From positions 1 to 27,724 of the forward strand of contig JBOHDE010000021.1 in the NCBI GenBank assembly GCA_050699035.1: DNA of 27,724 bases, given 5' to 3'. This stretch comes from WHTB01 sp050699035. GTDB lineage: Bacteria; Actinomycetota; Actinomycetes; Propionibacteriales; Nocardioidaceae. Made by a program: the position numbers and the translations under genes. Positions 13,549 through 21,464 of this stretch are shown in pieces (position 1 is the first letter of the stretch; each line of letters opens with the position of its first letter). The notes beneath the pieces are model-generated. The model worked only from the letters and a program-made list of their open reading frames with translations. It had not been told where the DNA came from and searched no databases.

Positions 13549-14442
13549 TCAGGCCGCCGGGCACGCGTCGGGTGCCGGTGGCTCGGGCGTCTCCACGCCG
13601 GACTTGCCGAGCGTGGCCTCGAACGCGTCCGCCCAAGTGCCGTCGTCGTACGACTTCTGCACGGTCTCGTTGATCCACTCGCACATCTCCGGGGTCTCCA
13701 GGCTGTAGCCGATGCCGTAGCGCTCCTCCGAGAACGGCTCGCCGACGACCTCGAGCTCGTCCGGGTTCTCCGCGGCGTAGCCGAGCAGGATCGAGCCGTC
13801 GGTCGACATCGCCTCGACGGTGCCGTCGAGCACCTGGTCGCGGCACTCGGAGTAGGTGTCGAAGCCACGCCCGGTGGCGCCCTTGGCCTCGACGTTCTCC
13901 AGTGAGGTCGAGCCGGTCACCGAGCAGACCTCTTTGCCTTTGATGTCCTCGACCGCCTGGATGTCGCTGCCCTTCTTCACCAGGATCTGCTGGCCGGTCA
14001 CGTAGTACGGGCCGGCCTGACCGACGACGGCGCGGCGCTCGTCGGTGATGGAGTACGACGCGATGACGAGGTCGACCTCACCGCCCTCCAGGAACGGCTC
14101 GCGGTTGTCGGAGATGGTCTCTTTCCACTCGATGCCGTCGGGCTCGATGCCGAGCGCACCGGCCAGGATCTTGCCCATCTCGACGTCCATGCCGGTGGGG
14201 GCGTCGTCGGTGGCGCCCTTGAAACCGATGCCCGGCTGGTCGAACTTCACCCCGATGGTGATCTTGCCGGCCTCGGCGAACTCCTTCATCGCGGTGCCGT
14301 CCTCGAACTCGGCGGCGGCGTCCTCCTTGACGTCGACCTTGGCGCCTCCGCCCTTGTCCTCGTCGCCGGCGCTACCGCACGCGGACAGCGCAAACGCAGC
14401 CGCCACCGAGACGACCGCAATCCTGGTTCGGTTGAGATTCAC
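13549..14442 (-). CDS. gluB: Glutamate-binding lipoprotein GluB
   Basis: A 297-residue family 3 solute-binding protein. The signal peptide is short and ends in the lipobox LSAC (Cys22), so the mature protein is lipid-anchored outside the membrane. Family 3 hallmarks are ITIGVKFDQPGIGFKG, GMDVEMGKILAGALG, VDLVIASYSITDERR, YYVTGQQILVKKG and GKEVCSVTGSTSLENVE. The GTG at 14442 has GAGGAG about 8 bases upstream. It is placed between gluA (11-base gap) and gluC. Like other actinobacterial GluB proteins it probably captures glutamate, but the ligand is inferred from family and neighbourhood. Confidence 0.9.
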   Translation of the reverse strand: MNLNRTRIAVVSVAAAFALSACGSAGDEDKGGGAKVDVKEDAAAEFEDGTAMKEFAEAGKITIGVKFDQPGIGFKGATDDAPTGMDVEMGKILAGALGIEPDGIEWKETISDNREPFLEGGEVDLVIASYSITDERRAVVGQAGPYYVTGQQILVKKGSDIQAVEDIKGKEVCSVTGSTSLENVEAKGATGRGFDTYSECRDQVLDGTVEAMSTDGSILLGYAAENPDELEVVGEPFSEERYGIGYSLETPEMCEWINETVQKSYDDGTWADAFEATLGKSGVETPEPPAPDACPAA

Positions 14443-14453
14443 TGCATTTCTCC

Positions 14454-15233
14454 TCAGTGCTTGAGAATCTTGCCAAGGAAGTCCTTGGCCCGATCCGACT
14501 TCGGGTTGGTGAAGAACTCGTCGGGCGTGGCTTCCTCGACGATCTGGCCGTCGGCCATGAACACGACGCGGTTGGCGGCGGTGCGGGCGAACCCCATCTC
14601 GTGGGTCACGACGATCATGGTCATGCCCTGCTTGGCCAGGTCGACCATGACGTCGAGGACCTCCTTGATCATCTCCGGGTCGAGCGCCGAGGTGGGCTCG
14701 TCGAAGAGCATCAGCTTCGGTCGCATAGCCAGAGCCCGCGCGATGGCGACGCGCTGCTGCTGGCCACCGGACAGCTGGGCGGGGTACTTGTCGGCCTGGT
14801 TGCCGACGCCGACCCGGTCGAGCAGCTGCTTCGCGTGCTCGCGGGCCTCGGCCTCCTTGGTGCGGCGCACCTTGGTGGGTCCGAGCATGACGTTGTCGAG
14901 CACGGTCTTGTGCGCGAACAGGTTGAACGCTTGGAAGACCATGCCGACGTCGGCACGCAGCTTGGCCAGCTCCTTGCCCTCGGCTGGCAACGGCTTGCCG
15001 TCCAGCCGGATCTCGCCCTTGCCGACCGTCTCGAGCCGGTTGATCGCCCGACACAGTGTGGACTTGCCGGACCCGGAGGGCCCGATCACGACCACGACCT
15101 CGCCGCGGTCGATCGACAGGTTGATGTCCTGCAGCACGTGCAGGTCGCCGAACCACTTGTTGACGCCGTCGAGAACGACGAGCGGACCACCCGGCCCGGC
15201 GGTGGGTTCGGGGGCCAATACCGCATCGGTCAT
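14454..15233 (-). CDS. gluA: Glutamate ABC transporter ATPase GluA
   Basis: A 259-residue ATPase of the polar amino acid importers. Walker A is GPSGSGKST (51-59), the Q-loop FQAFNLF is at 100-106, the signature LSGGQ at 154-158, Walker B ends in LMLFDE (D178, E179), and the switch His is in VVTHEMGF. The ATG at 15233 is chosen: it has no ribosome binding site, but TAGGTT lies 7 bases upstream, so the mRNA is probably leaderless. In-frame starts further upstream would run through that promoter. It is the first gene of gluABCD and diverges from miaB across 119 bases. Confidence 0.92.
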   Translation of the reverse strand: MTDAVLAPEPTAGPGGPLVVLDGVNKWFGDLHVLQDINLSIDRGEVVVVIGPSGSGKSTLCRAINRLETVGKGEIRLDGKPLPAEGKELAKLRADVGMVFQAFNLFAHKTVLDNVMLGPTKVRRTKEAEAREHAKQLLDRVGVGNQADKYPAQLSGGQQQRVAIARALAMRPKLMLFDEPTSALDPEMIKEVLDVMVDLAKQGMTMIVVTHEMGFARTAANRVVFMADGQIVEEATPDEFFTNPKSDRAKDFLGKILKH

Positions 15234-15240
15234 GACAGGC

Positions 15241-15246
15241 AACCTA
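15241..15246 (-). promoter_or_regulatory. -10 element of the gluABCD operon
   Basis: On the minus strand TAGGTT is followed by 7 bases and the gluA ATG, the usual spacing for a leaderless transcript. A weak -35 (ATGACC, 15264-15269) lies 17 bases upstream of it. Confidence 0.5.
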
Positions 15247-15314
15247 GCGCCAACCGGGTCCATGGTCATCCACACGCCGGGTCTGAGCCCGATCTTGACC
15301 AAGTCGATGCCGAT

Positions 15315-15343
15315 TTCGACGCCCCCCGCTCCGGCCGTACGCT
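15315..15343 (+). promoter_or_regulatory. miaB promoter
   Basis: TTCGAC (15315-15320), 17 bases and TACGCT (15338-15343), ending 9 bases before the miaB ATG. No ribosome binding site is visible, so the leader is very short or absent. Confidence 0.45.
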
Positions 15344-15352
15344 TGGACGGTT

Positions 15353-16834
15353 ATGTCTGCGACTTCCGTTGTCTCCCGCACCTACGAGGTGCGCACCTAT
15401 GGCTGCCAGATGAACGTGCACGACTCCGAGCGGCTCTGCGGCCTGCTCGAGGACGCCGGCTACCAGCGCGCGACCGAGGACGACCAGGCCGATGTCGTCG
15501 TGTTCAACACCTGCGCAGTCAGGGAGAACGCCGACAACCGGCTGTATGGCAACCTCGGCCACCTCGCCCCGGTCAAGGCCGAGCGACCCGGCATGCAGAT
15601 CGCCGTCGGCGGCTGCCTGGCGCAGAAGGACCGCGACATCATCACCCGGAAGGCGCCCTGGGTCGACGTCGTGTTCGGCACCCACAACATCGGCTCGCTG
15701 CCGGTGCTGCTCGAGCGGGCCCGGGTCGCCGAAGAGGCGCAGGTCGAGATCCTCGAGTCGCTCGAGGTGTTCCCGTCGACGCTGCCGACCCGCCGCGAGT
15801 CGGCGTACGCGGCCTGGGTCTCGGTGTCGGTCGGCTGCAACAACACCTGCACGTTCTGCATCGTGCCGTCGCTGCGGGGCACCGAGAAGGACCGCCGCCC
15901 CGGCGACGTGCTGGCCGAGATCGAGGCGCTGGTCGCCGAAGGCGTCTGCGAGGTCACGCTGCTGGGCCAGAACGTCAACTCGTACGGCGTGGAGTTCGGC
16001 GACCGCTTCGCGTTCGGCAAGCTGCTTCGCGCCTGCGGTGAGATCGACGGGCTGGAGCGGGTGCGTTTCACCTCACCGCATCCGCGCGACTTCACCGACG
16101 ACGTGATCGCGGCGATGGCCGAGACGCCGAACGTGATGCCGTCGCTGCACATGCCGCTGCAGTCGGGCTCCGACGCGGTGCTCCGGAGAATGAAGCGGTC
16201 GTACCGGCAGGCGCGGTACCTCGGCATCATCGAGCGGGTCCGCGCGGCGATGCCGGCGGCGGCGATCACGACCGACATCATCGTCGGCTTCCCGGGAGAG
16301 ACCGAGGAGGACTTCGAGCACACCCTCGACGTCGTACGCGCGGCGCGTTTCGCAGGTGCGTTCACGTTCCAGTACTCCAAGCGGCCCGGGACCCCGGCCG
16401 CGGAGATGGACGACCAGCTGCCGAAGGACGTCGTGCAGGCCCGGTACGAGCGGCTCGTCGAGGTGGTGGACGAGATCGCCTGGACCGAGGGCAAGCGGCT
16501 CGTCGGCACGAAGGTCGAGGTGCTCGTGGCCGAGGGCGGTGGCCGCAAGGACGCCGCGACGCATCGGCTGTCGGGGCGCGCCCCGGACAACCGGCTCGTT
16601 CACTTCGTGCCGGGCGACGGTGCCGGCGTACGTCCCGGTGACCTGGTGTCGGTGCCGATCACGTACGCCGCACCGCATCACCTGGTGTCCGACACCCCGG
16701 TGACGGAGGTCCGGCGCACCAGGTCAGGGGACGCCTGGGAGGCCCGCAGCGCGGCGCCGGCCGCTGCATCGGGTGTGTCGCTGGGCATGCCGACGATCGG
16801 CGCGCCCGGACGAGGACCCTTGTGGGACGGGTGA
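15353..16834 (+). CDS. miaB: tRNA-2-methylthio-N6-dimethylallyladenosine synthase MiaB
   Basis: A radical-SAM methylthiotransferase that modifies i6A37 of tRNAs reading codons that begin with U. The N-terminal domain has the three cysteines of the auxiliary cluster (C18 in YGCQMN, C54 in NTCAVRE, C88 in GGCLAQK). The radical-SAM motif CNNTCTFC provides C162, C166 and C169. A TRAM-like C-terminal RNA-binding domain follows (about 385-450: GTKVEVLVAEG, LVHFVPGDG, GDLVSVPITYAAPHHL). The last 40 residues are an Ala/Gly-rich tail beyond the usual end. The 493-residue length is normal for actinobacteria. The 3' end overlaps the next gene by 13 bases. Confidence 0.95.
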   Translation: MSATSVVSRTYEVRTYGCQMNVHDSERLCGLLEDAGYQRATEDDQADVVVFNTCAVRENADNRLYGNLGHLAPVKAERPGMQIAVGGCLAQKDRDIITRKAPWVDVVFGTHNIGSLPVLLERARVAEEAQVEILESLEVFPSTLPTRRESAYAAWVSVSVGCNNTCTFCIVPSLRGTEKDRRPGDVLAEIEALVAEGVCEVTLLGQNVNSYGVEFGDRFAFGKLLRACGEIDGLERVRFTSPHPRDFTDDVIAAMAETPNVMPSLHMPLQSGSDAVLRRMKRSYRQARYLGIIERVRAAMPAAAITTDIIVGFPGETEEDFEHTLDVVRAARFAGAFTFQYSKRPGTPAAEMDDQLPKDVVQARYERLVEVVDEIAWTEGKRLVGTKVEVLVAEGGGRKDAATHRLSGRAPDNRLVHFVPGDGAGVRPGDLVSVPITYAAPHHLVSDTPVTEVRRTRSGDAWEARSAAPAAASGVSLGMPTIGAPGRGPLWDG

Positions 16835-18267
16835 TCGACCCCAGCCAGCCGCTGCCGGTCTATGTCCAGCTGAAGACTCTGCTGATAGAGGAGATCCTCG
16901 GCGGCCGCTACGGCCCCGGTGATCGGCTGCCGACCGAGCACGAGCTGTGCGCGCTGTACGGCATCAGCCGGACGCCGGTCCACCGGGCGCTGGCCGAGCT
17001 CGCCGAGGAGGGCGCGATCCTGCGGCAGCGGCGGCTCGGCACCTTCGTGAACCCGCACTGGGTGCGACTGAACGACAGCCAGGCCGAGCTGCTGGTCACG
17101 GTGCCGGACGGGCCGTGGGAGGCCCTGGTCCGGGCGGCGTGCCCCGACGGGGTGACGCTCAATGTCGCGACCGTGGAGCTCGACGACCTGCACCAGGTGC
17201 TGACCCATGCCGTCGCCGAAGGGCGGGCGCCGGACGTGGCGCTGCTCGACTCGGTGTGGGTGCCGGAGTTCGCCGCCGCCGGGTTCTTGTACCCGCTGGA
17301 CGAGCTCGACCCGGGATGGCTTCGGAAGGAGTACGTCGCGGACCTCGTCGACCCGTTCGTGGACGCCAACCGGTTCGGCGGACACCCGGTGGCGCTGCAG
17401 GCCGAGGCCGACGTCGCGGGGCTGTGGTACCGCCGTTCGCTGCTCGTCGAGGTGGGTCTCGAGCCGCCGCGGACCTGGGGTGACCTGACCGACGCCGCTG
17501 CCGCACTGACCCGGGCTGGTGTCCGTCGGCCGCTCGCCTTCCCGGCCGGTTCACGGGGCGGCGAGGCCACGACGTACTGCCTGCTCGGGCTGCTCGCCGC
17601 CAACGGTGTGACGGTCCTCGACGAGCACGGCGTCACCATCGACTCGCCCGGAGCGGTCGAGTGCCTGACCTTCCTGCGTGACCTCGTCGACGGCGGCGTG
17701 CTGGCCGCGGACGCGGTGTCCTACGAGTACGACCGGGCGGCCCGGATGCTGGCGCGGGGGCAGGTGGCGCTGAGCATCGGCGGCAGCTACGAGCTGCGCA
17801 CGCTGGCCGCGGAGACCGGGCTCGGCGTCGACCAGGTGTGGGAGCAGTTCGGGTTCGTGCCGCCGCCGCAGGGGCCACGCGGTGGCGCGACGACCCTGGC
17901 CGGCGGGATGGTGCACGGGATCTTCCGCCAGGCGCAGCACCCCCATCTGGCGATGCGGCTGCTGCAACGGCTGGCGGCACCGGAGGCGATGGTCCGGATG
18001 GCGCGGCAGACCGGGCAGCTGGCCGTGCGCCGGACCGCCGCCGCGCTGGCCGACGACGGTTCGGGCTTCCTGCACGACACCGCGGCGATGCTCGGCGGAG
18101 CCGTAGTGCGGCCGCCGACCCCGACGTACCCCCGGGTGTCGAACCAGCTCCAGGCCATGCTCGAGGCGGTGCTGGTCGGCCGGACGGACCCCGCGGACGC
18201 CGCCCACCGGGCGGCCGACCTGATCGCCGCCATCACCGGGCTGCCCGTGCAGGTGGCAGTCCGGTAA
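16822..18267 (+). CDS. GntR-type HTH fused to a MalE-like solute-binding domain
   Basis: A 481-residue cytoplasmic protein with no signal peptide or membrane helix. Residues 8-75 are a GntR winged helix (YVQLKTLLIEEILGGRYGPGDRLPTE, ISRTPVHRALAELAEEGAI, RRLGTFV). Residues 88-475 look like a family 1 ABC solute-binding protein: PDVALLDSVWVPEFAAAGFLYPLDEL, GLWYRRSLLVEVGLEPPRTWGDL, ARGQVALSIGG, GGMVHGIF. The related lipoprotein at 18344 shows the same landmarks, e.g. LIWYTPAELDQLGVEPPKTWAEF. I infer a transcription factor whose sensor was recruited from a transport protein and which controls the sugar operon just downstream. GTG 16822 has GAGGA 5 bases upstream; GTG 16831 (GTGA with the miaB stop) is the alternative. 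Overlap with miaB implies translational coupling. AraR is a GntR fusion to a LacI-type domain, a different fold class. Confidence 0.85.
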   Translation: MGRVIDPSQPLPVYVQLKTLLIEEILGGRYGPGDRLPTEHELCALYGISRTPVHRALAELAEEGAILRQRRLGTFVNPHWVRLNDSQAELLVTVPDGPWEALVRAACPDGVTLNVATVELDDLHQVLTHAVAEGRAPDVALLDSVWVPEFAAAGFLYPLDELDPGWLRKEYVADLVDPFVDANRFGGHPVALQAEADVAGLWYRRSLLVEVGLEPPRTWGDLTDAAAALTRAGVRRPLAFPAGSRGGEATTYCLLGLLAANGVTVLDEHGVTIDSPGAVECLTFLRDLVDGGVLAADAVSYEYDRAARMLARGQVALSIGGSYELRTLAAETGLGVDQVWEQFGFVPPPQGPRGGATTLAGGMVHGIFRQAQHPHLAMRLLQRLAAPEAMVRMARQTGQLAVRRTAAALADDGSGFLHDTAAMLGGAVVRPPTPTYPRVSNQLQAMLEAVLVGRTDPADAAHRAADLIAAITGLPVQVAVR

Positions 18268-18274
18268 CAGCCCC

Positions 18275-18331
18275 TTGACAGCACCGCCGATCGGGTGTCG
18301 AGTATTTGTCATCGAACGAATACAAATGCTC
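18275..18331 (+). promoter_or_regulatory. Promoter and operator of the sugar operon
   Basis: TTGACA (18275-18280) starts 8 bases after the regulator gene. Downstream lies an inverted repeat, GAGTATTTGT (18300-18309) with ACAAATGCTC (18322-18331), 9 of 10 paired, 12-base spacer. A nested dyad pairs GTATTTGT (18302-18309) with ACGAATAC (18316-18323). The AT-rich dyads cover the expected -10 region (GAGTAT 18300-18305 or TCGAGT 18298-18303), the position of a repressor site. Binding by the GntR fusion is inferred. Confidence 0.6.
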
Positions 18332-18343
18332 TGGAGGCGTGCG

Positions 18344-19630
18344 ATGAGGGCAGCGGTGACGCGAGTCCACGTGGTCGTGCTCGGGCTGGCGCTCGCCGCC
18401 GCGGGCTGCGGCGGCTCGGACGACGGCGGTGGGTCGGGCGGCGGCGAGGTGGCCGGCGACCTGCGGGTCGTGCACAACTGGACCGGACCCGAGGGCGAGG
18501 CGTTCCAGTCCGTGGTCGACGGGTTCGAGCAGAAGTACCCCGACGTCACGGTCAAGCTGGAGCAGGTGCCGTTCGACCAGACCCAGTCGTTGCTCACCCA
18601 GCAGTTCGTCCAGGGCGGGCCGCCGGACGTCGCGGTCGGCCTACCCGGCATCGTGCGCAACTTCGCCGAGAAAGACCTGCTGCTCGAGCTGGACGACGAG
18701 TGGGACGGCTGGGTCGAGGACGGTGACTACAGCGAGTCGCTGCGCGACGTCGCGACCGCCGGGCTCGACCATACGTACGCGATCTACTTCAAGGGCAACG
18801 TCAACGGCCTGATCTGGTACACGCCGGCCGAGCTCGACCAGCTCGGGGTCGAGCCGCCGAAGACCTGGGCGGAGTTCACCGGCGCGATGGACAAGGCGCA
18901 GGGGATGGACCCGCTCGCCATCGGTGGCAAAGACTCCTGGCCGCTCACCCAGTGGGCCGACCCGCTGATCCTCGGCGTGGCCGGTCCGGAGAAGTTCAAC
19001 CAGCTCGCCCGGGGCGAGATCGGCTGGGACGACCCGGCGATCGTGAAGGCGTTCGAGACGTACGCCGAGGTCGCCGAGAAGTACTTCCCGGAGTCCGCGC
19101 TCGGCACCGGGTTCGTCGACGCGACCTGCGCCCGCGCCCAGGGCAAGGCGCTGTTCCAGAACCAGGGCGCGTTCATCAGCCTGATCACGCCGGCGGAGTG
19201 CGACGAGTCGCTCAAGCCCGGCGAGGACTTCGCGTTCTTCAAGATGCCGGCGCCGGACGAGGCGGTGCCGGCCGCGCAGGCAGTGAGCGGCGACCTGTTC
19301 TTCGGTGCCAAGGAGTCCGAGAACGAGGCGGCGACGCGCGCCCTGCTGGAGTACCTCGCCTCGGCGGAGGCGCAGACGATCTGGGCCGAGCTCGGCGGTT
19401 ACATCGCGCCGAACGCCAACGTGCCCGCCGATGCGTACCCGAGCGACATCGACCGGGCCGCGGCCGAGCTCTGGCCGACCGACGATGTCGCCGCCGGGTA
19501 CGACCTCGACGACTGGATCGGCGGGGAGATCCAGTCGAAGTACACCCAAGCCCTGCAGCAGCTGGTACGTGACTATGACGTCGACGCGTTCATCGGCACG
19601 ATGACCGAGGTCGACACGCGGTCCGGGTGA
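18344..19630 (+). CDS. Sugar-type ABC solute-binding lipoprotein (family 1)
   Basis: A 428-residue extracytoplasmic binding protein. The signal peptide has basic residues, a hydrophobic core and lipobox AAGC (Cys22), then a Gly/Ser linker. The mature part is MalE-like: LRVVHNWTGPEGEAFQSVVDGFEQKYPDV at the N-terminus, PPDVAVGLPGIVRNFAEKDLLLEL and NVNGLIWYTPAEL, the family pattern for sugars and oligosaccharides. ATG 18344 is chosen because GGAGG (18333-18337) precedes it; the frame is open to 18275, but that stretch is promoter. The first permease starts within its stop (GTGA at 19627). Expression is probably high, as first gene after the operator. A glycoside ligand is inferred from family and the neighbouring glycosidase. 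Confidence 0.88.
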   Translation: MRAAVTRVHVVVLGLALAAAGCGGSDDGGGSGGGEVAGDLRVVHNWTGPEGEAFQSVVDGFEQKYPDVTVKLEQVPFDQTQSLLTQQFVQGGPPDVAVGLPGIVRNFAEKDLLLELDDEWDGWVEDGDYSESLRDVATAGLDHTYAIYFKGNVNGLIWYTPAELDQLGVEPPKTWAEFTGAMDKAQGMDPLAIGGKDSWPLTQWADPLILGVAGPEKFNQLARGEIGWDDPAIVKAFETYAEVAEKYFPESALGTGFVDATCARAQGKALFQNQGAFISLITPAECDESLKPGEDFAFFKMPAPDEAVPAAQAVSGDLFFGAKESENEAATRALLEYLASAEAQTIWAELGGYIAPNANVPADAYPSDIDRAAAELWPTDDVAAGYDLDDWIGGEIQSKYTQALQQLVRDYDVDAFIGTMTEVDTRSG

Positions 19631-20625
19631 GCCGGGCGATGGGTTCGACCTCGCGGGCTCGGCGCGACGGTCGGTGGGTGCCGTGGCTGTTCGTCGGGCC
19701 GATGCTCCTGGTGTTCGCGGCGTTCTACCTGTGGCCGGCGGTGCAGACGGTCGCCTCCAGCTTCTTCGAGTGGAGCCTGCTGACGCCCTGGGAGCCGGCC
19801 GACCCGTCGACCTGGGAGTTCGTCGGGCTCGACAACTACCGCACCACCCTGACCAGCGGCGACTTCTGGAACGCCACTGTCAACACGCTGATCTGGCTGG
19901 TGGCGCTGCCGTTGCTGGTCGGGGTGTTCTCGCTGGCGTTGGCCCTGCTGGTGTGGTTCGCCGGTCGCGGGTCCTCGGTGCTGCGGAGCGTGTTCGTGCT
20001 GCCGCTGACCATCTCGCTGGCCGCCGTCGGCGTGATCTGGACGTTCGTCTACAACCCTGACCCGGACGTCGGTGTGTTCAACGCCGTGCTGCGTACGCTG
20101 CGGCTGGACGGGCTGAGTTTCGACGTCGGCTGGCTGGAGCTGAACCTCGGCGCCTGGCTGTCGAACCTCGGGCATCTGGACCTCGGCCCGATCCAGGTCG
20201 ACTTCACCAACATCGCGCTGGTGCTGCCGGCGTTCTGGGCGTTCACCGGCTTCGGCGTGATCACCTTCACGGCCGGGCTGACGGCGATGCCGGACGATCT
20301 GCTGGAGGCGGCCAAGATCGACGGGGCGGGCCCGTTGCAGACGGTGCGCAACGTCATCATCCCGTCGCTGCGCGGCCCGATGATCGTGGTGCTGGTGCAG
20401 ATGGTGATCTTCGCGCTCCGCACGTTCGACATCGTGTACGTGATGACCGGCGGCGGACCTGCCGACGACACGATGGTGCTGGCGCTGTTGTTGTGGTTGC
20501 AGGCGTTCTCCTTCCTCGACACGCCGCAGGCCGGCCAGGCGGCCGCGATCGCCGTGCTGCTGTCGGCCACGTTGATCGTCGGTGCGTACCCGTACCTCCG
20601 CCGGGCCACCCGGAGCGACCGATGA
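19627..20625 (+). CDS. Sugar ABC transporter permease (MalF-like)
   Basis: A 332-residue membrane protein with about six helices. The first starts near residue 18 after a basic cytoplasmic tail. The EAA motif that docks the ATPase is DDLLEAAKIDGAGPLQTVRNVIIPSLRGP. LRTFDIVYVMTGGGP is a signature of MalF/UgpA-type permeases. The GTG start overlaps the stop of the binding-protein gene, and the second permease overlaps its own stop. Residues 140-195 form a long loop between helices, somewhat larger than in typical members. With its neighbour it forms the membrane channel of the importer. Confidence 0.9.
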   Translation: MSRAMGSTSRARRDGRWVPWLFVGPMLLVFAAFYLWPAVQTVASSFFEWSLLTPWEPADPSTWEFVGLDNYRTTLTSGDFWNATVNTLIWLVALPLLVGVFSLALALLVWFAGRGSSVLRSVFVLPLTISLAAVGVIWTFVYNPDPDVGVFNAVLRTLRLDGLSFDVGWLELNLGAWLSNLGHLDLGPIQVDFTNIALVLPAFWAFTGFGVITFTAGLTAMPDDLLEAAKIDGAGPLQTVRNVIIPSLRGPMIVVLVQMVIFALRTFDIVYVMTGGGPADDTMVLALLLWLQAFSFLDTPQAGQAAAIAVLLSATLIVGAYPYLRRATRSDR

Positions 20626-21464
20626 GTGCGCTGCGGGTGAGCGGCCGGTCGGGGCTCGCGCTCTACGCAGTGGCGACGGTGCTCGCCGTGATCTGGCTCG
20701 TCCCGGTCGTGGGCGCGTTCATGATCTCGGTGCTGCCGCTGTCCGAGACCCGCCAGGGTTGGTGGCAGCCGGGTCTCGGCGACCTGACGTTCGGCAACTA
20801 CTCGCGCGCGTGGCAGGAGGGGCTCTCGTCGTACGTCGTCGACAGCTTCGTGATCACCATCGGCGCCGTGCTGCTGAGCGTGCTGCTCGGCTCGCTGGCG
20901 GCGTACGCCTTCTCCCGGCTTCGGTTCCGGCTGAAGGGGCTGGCGTACTTCCTGCTGATCACCACGATGATCGTGCCGGTGCAGATCATCTTGATCCCGC
21001 TGCTGCCGTGGTTCCAGACCCTGCACCTGACCGGCGAGGTGAGCCAGTACGTCGGCATCATCCTCGTGCACGTGGCGTTCGGGGCCGGCTGGGCGATCTT
21101 CATGCTCGGCGGGTTCATGTCGGAGATCCCGGAGGACATGTTGGAGGCGGCGCGGATCGACGGCGCGTCGCATCTCGGCGTGTTCCGGCACGTGGTGCTG
21201 CCGCTGTCGCTGCCGGGGATCGCGTCGTTCGCGCTGATCGACTTCGTGTTCGTGTGGAACGACCTGCTGCTGGCTCTGACGCTGCTGGACCGTGACCACC
21301 AACCGATCACGGTCGGCCTGGCCAACCTGCAGGCGCCGCACCTGGCCCAGGAGAACCTGGTGTCGGCCGGGTCGATCCTGGCCATCCTGCCGCCGTTGCT
21401 GTTGTTCGCCCTGCTCAACCGCTACTACGTGCGCGGGCTGTTCGCCGGCGGGGTGAAGGGATGA
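20622..21464 (+). CDS. Sugar ABC transporter permease (MalG-like)
   Basis: A 280-residue permease with six predicted helices. The EAA loop reads EDMLEAARIDGASHLGVFRHVVLPLSLP, and LIDFVFVWNDLLLALTLL is the family's conserved C-terminal segment. It starts in the ATGA that ends the preceding permease, and its stop overlaps the amidohydrolase start in the same way (21461-21464). This unbroken chain of 4-base overlaps from the binding protein to the amidohydrolase shows that importer and enzyme are made together. No ATPase gene is present; a shared MsiK-like ATPase elsewhere probably powers it, as in many actinobacterial sugar importers. Confidence 0.9.
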   Translation: MSALRVSGRSGLALYAVATVLAVIWLVPVVGAFMISVLPLSETRQGWWQPGLGDLTFGNYSRAWQEGLSSYVVDSFVITIGAVLLSVLLGSLAAYAFSRLRFRLKGLAYFLLITTMIVPVQIILIPLLPWFQTLHLTGEVSQYVGIILVHVAFGAGWAIFMLGGFMSEIPEDMLEAARIDGASHLGVFRHVVLPLSLPGIASFALIDFVFVWNDLLLALTLLDRDHQPITVGLANLQAPHLAQENLVSAGSILAILPPLLLFALLNRYYVRGLFAGGVKG

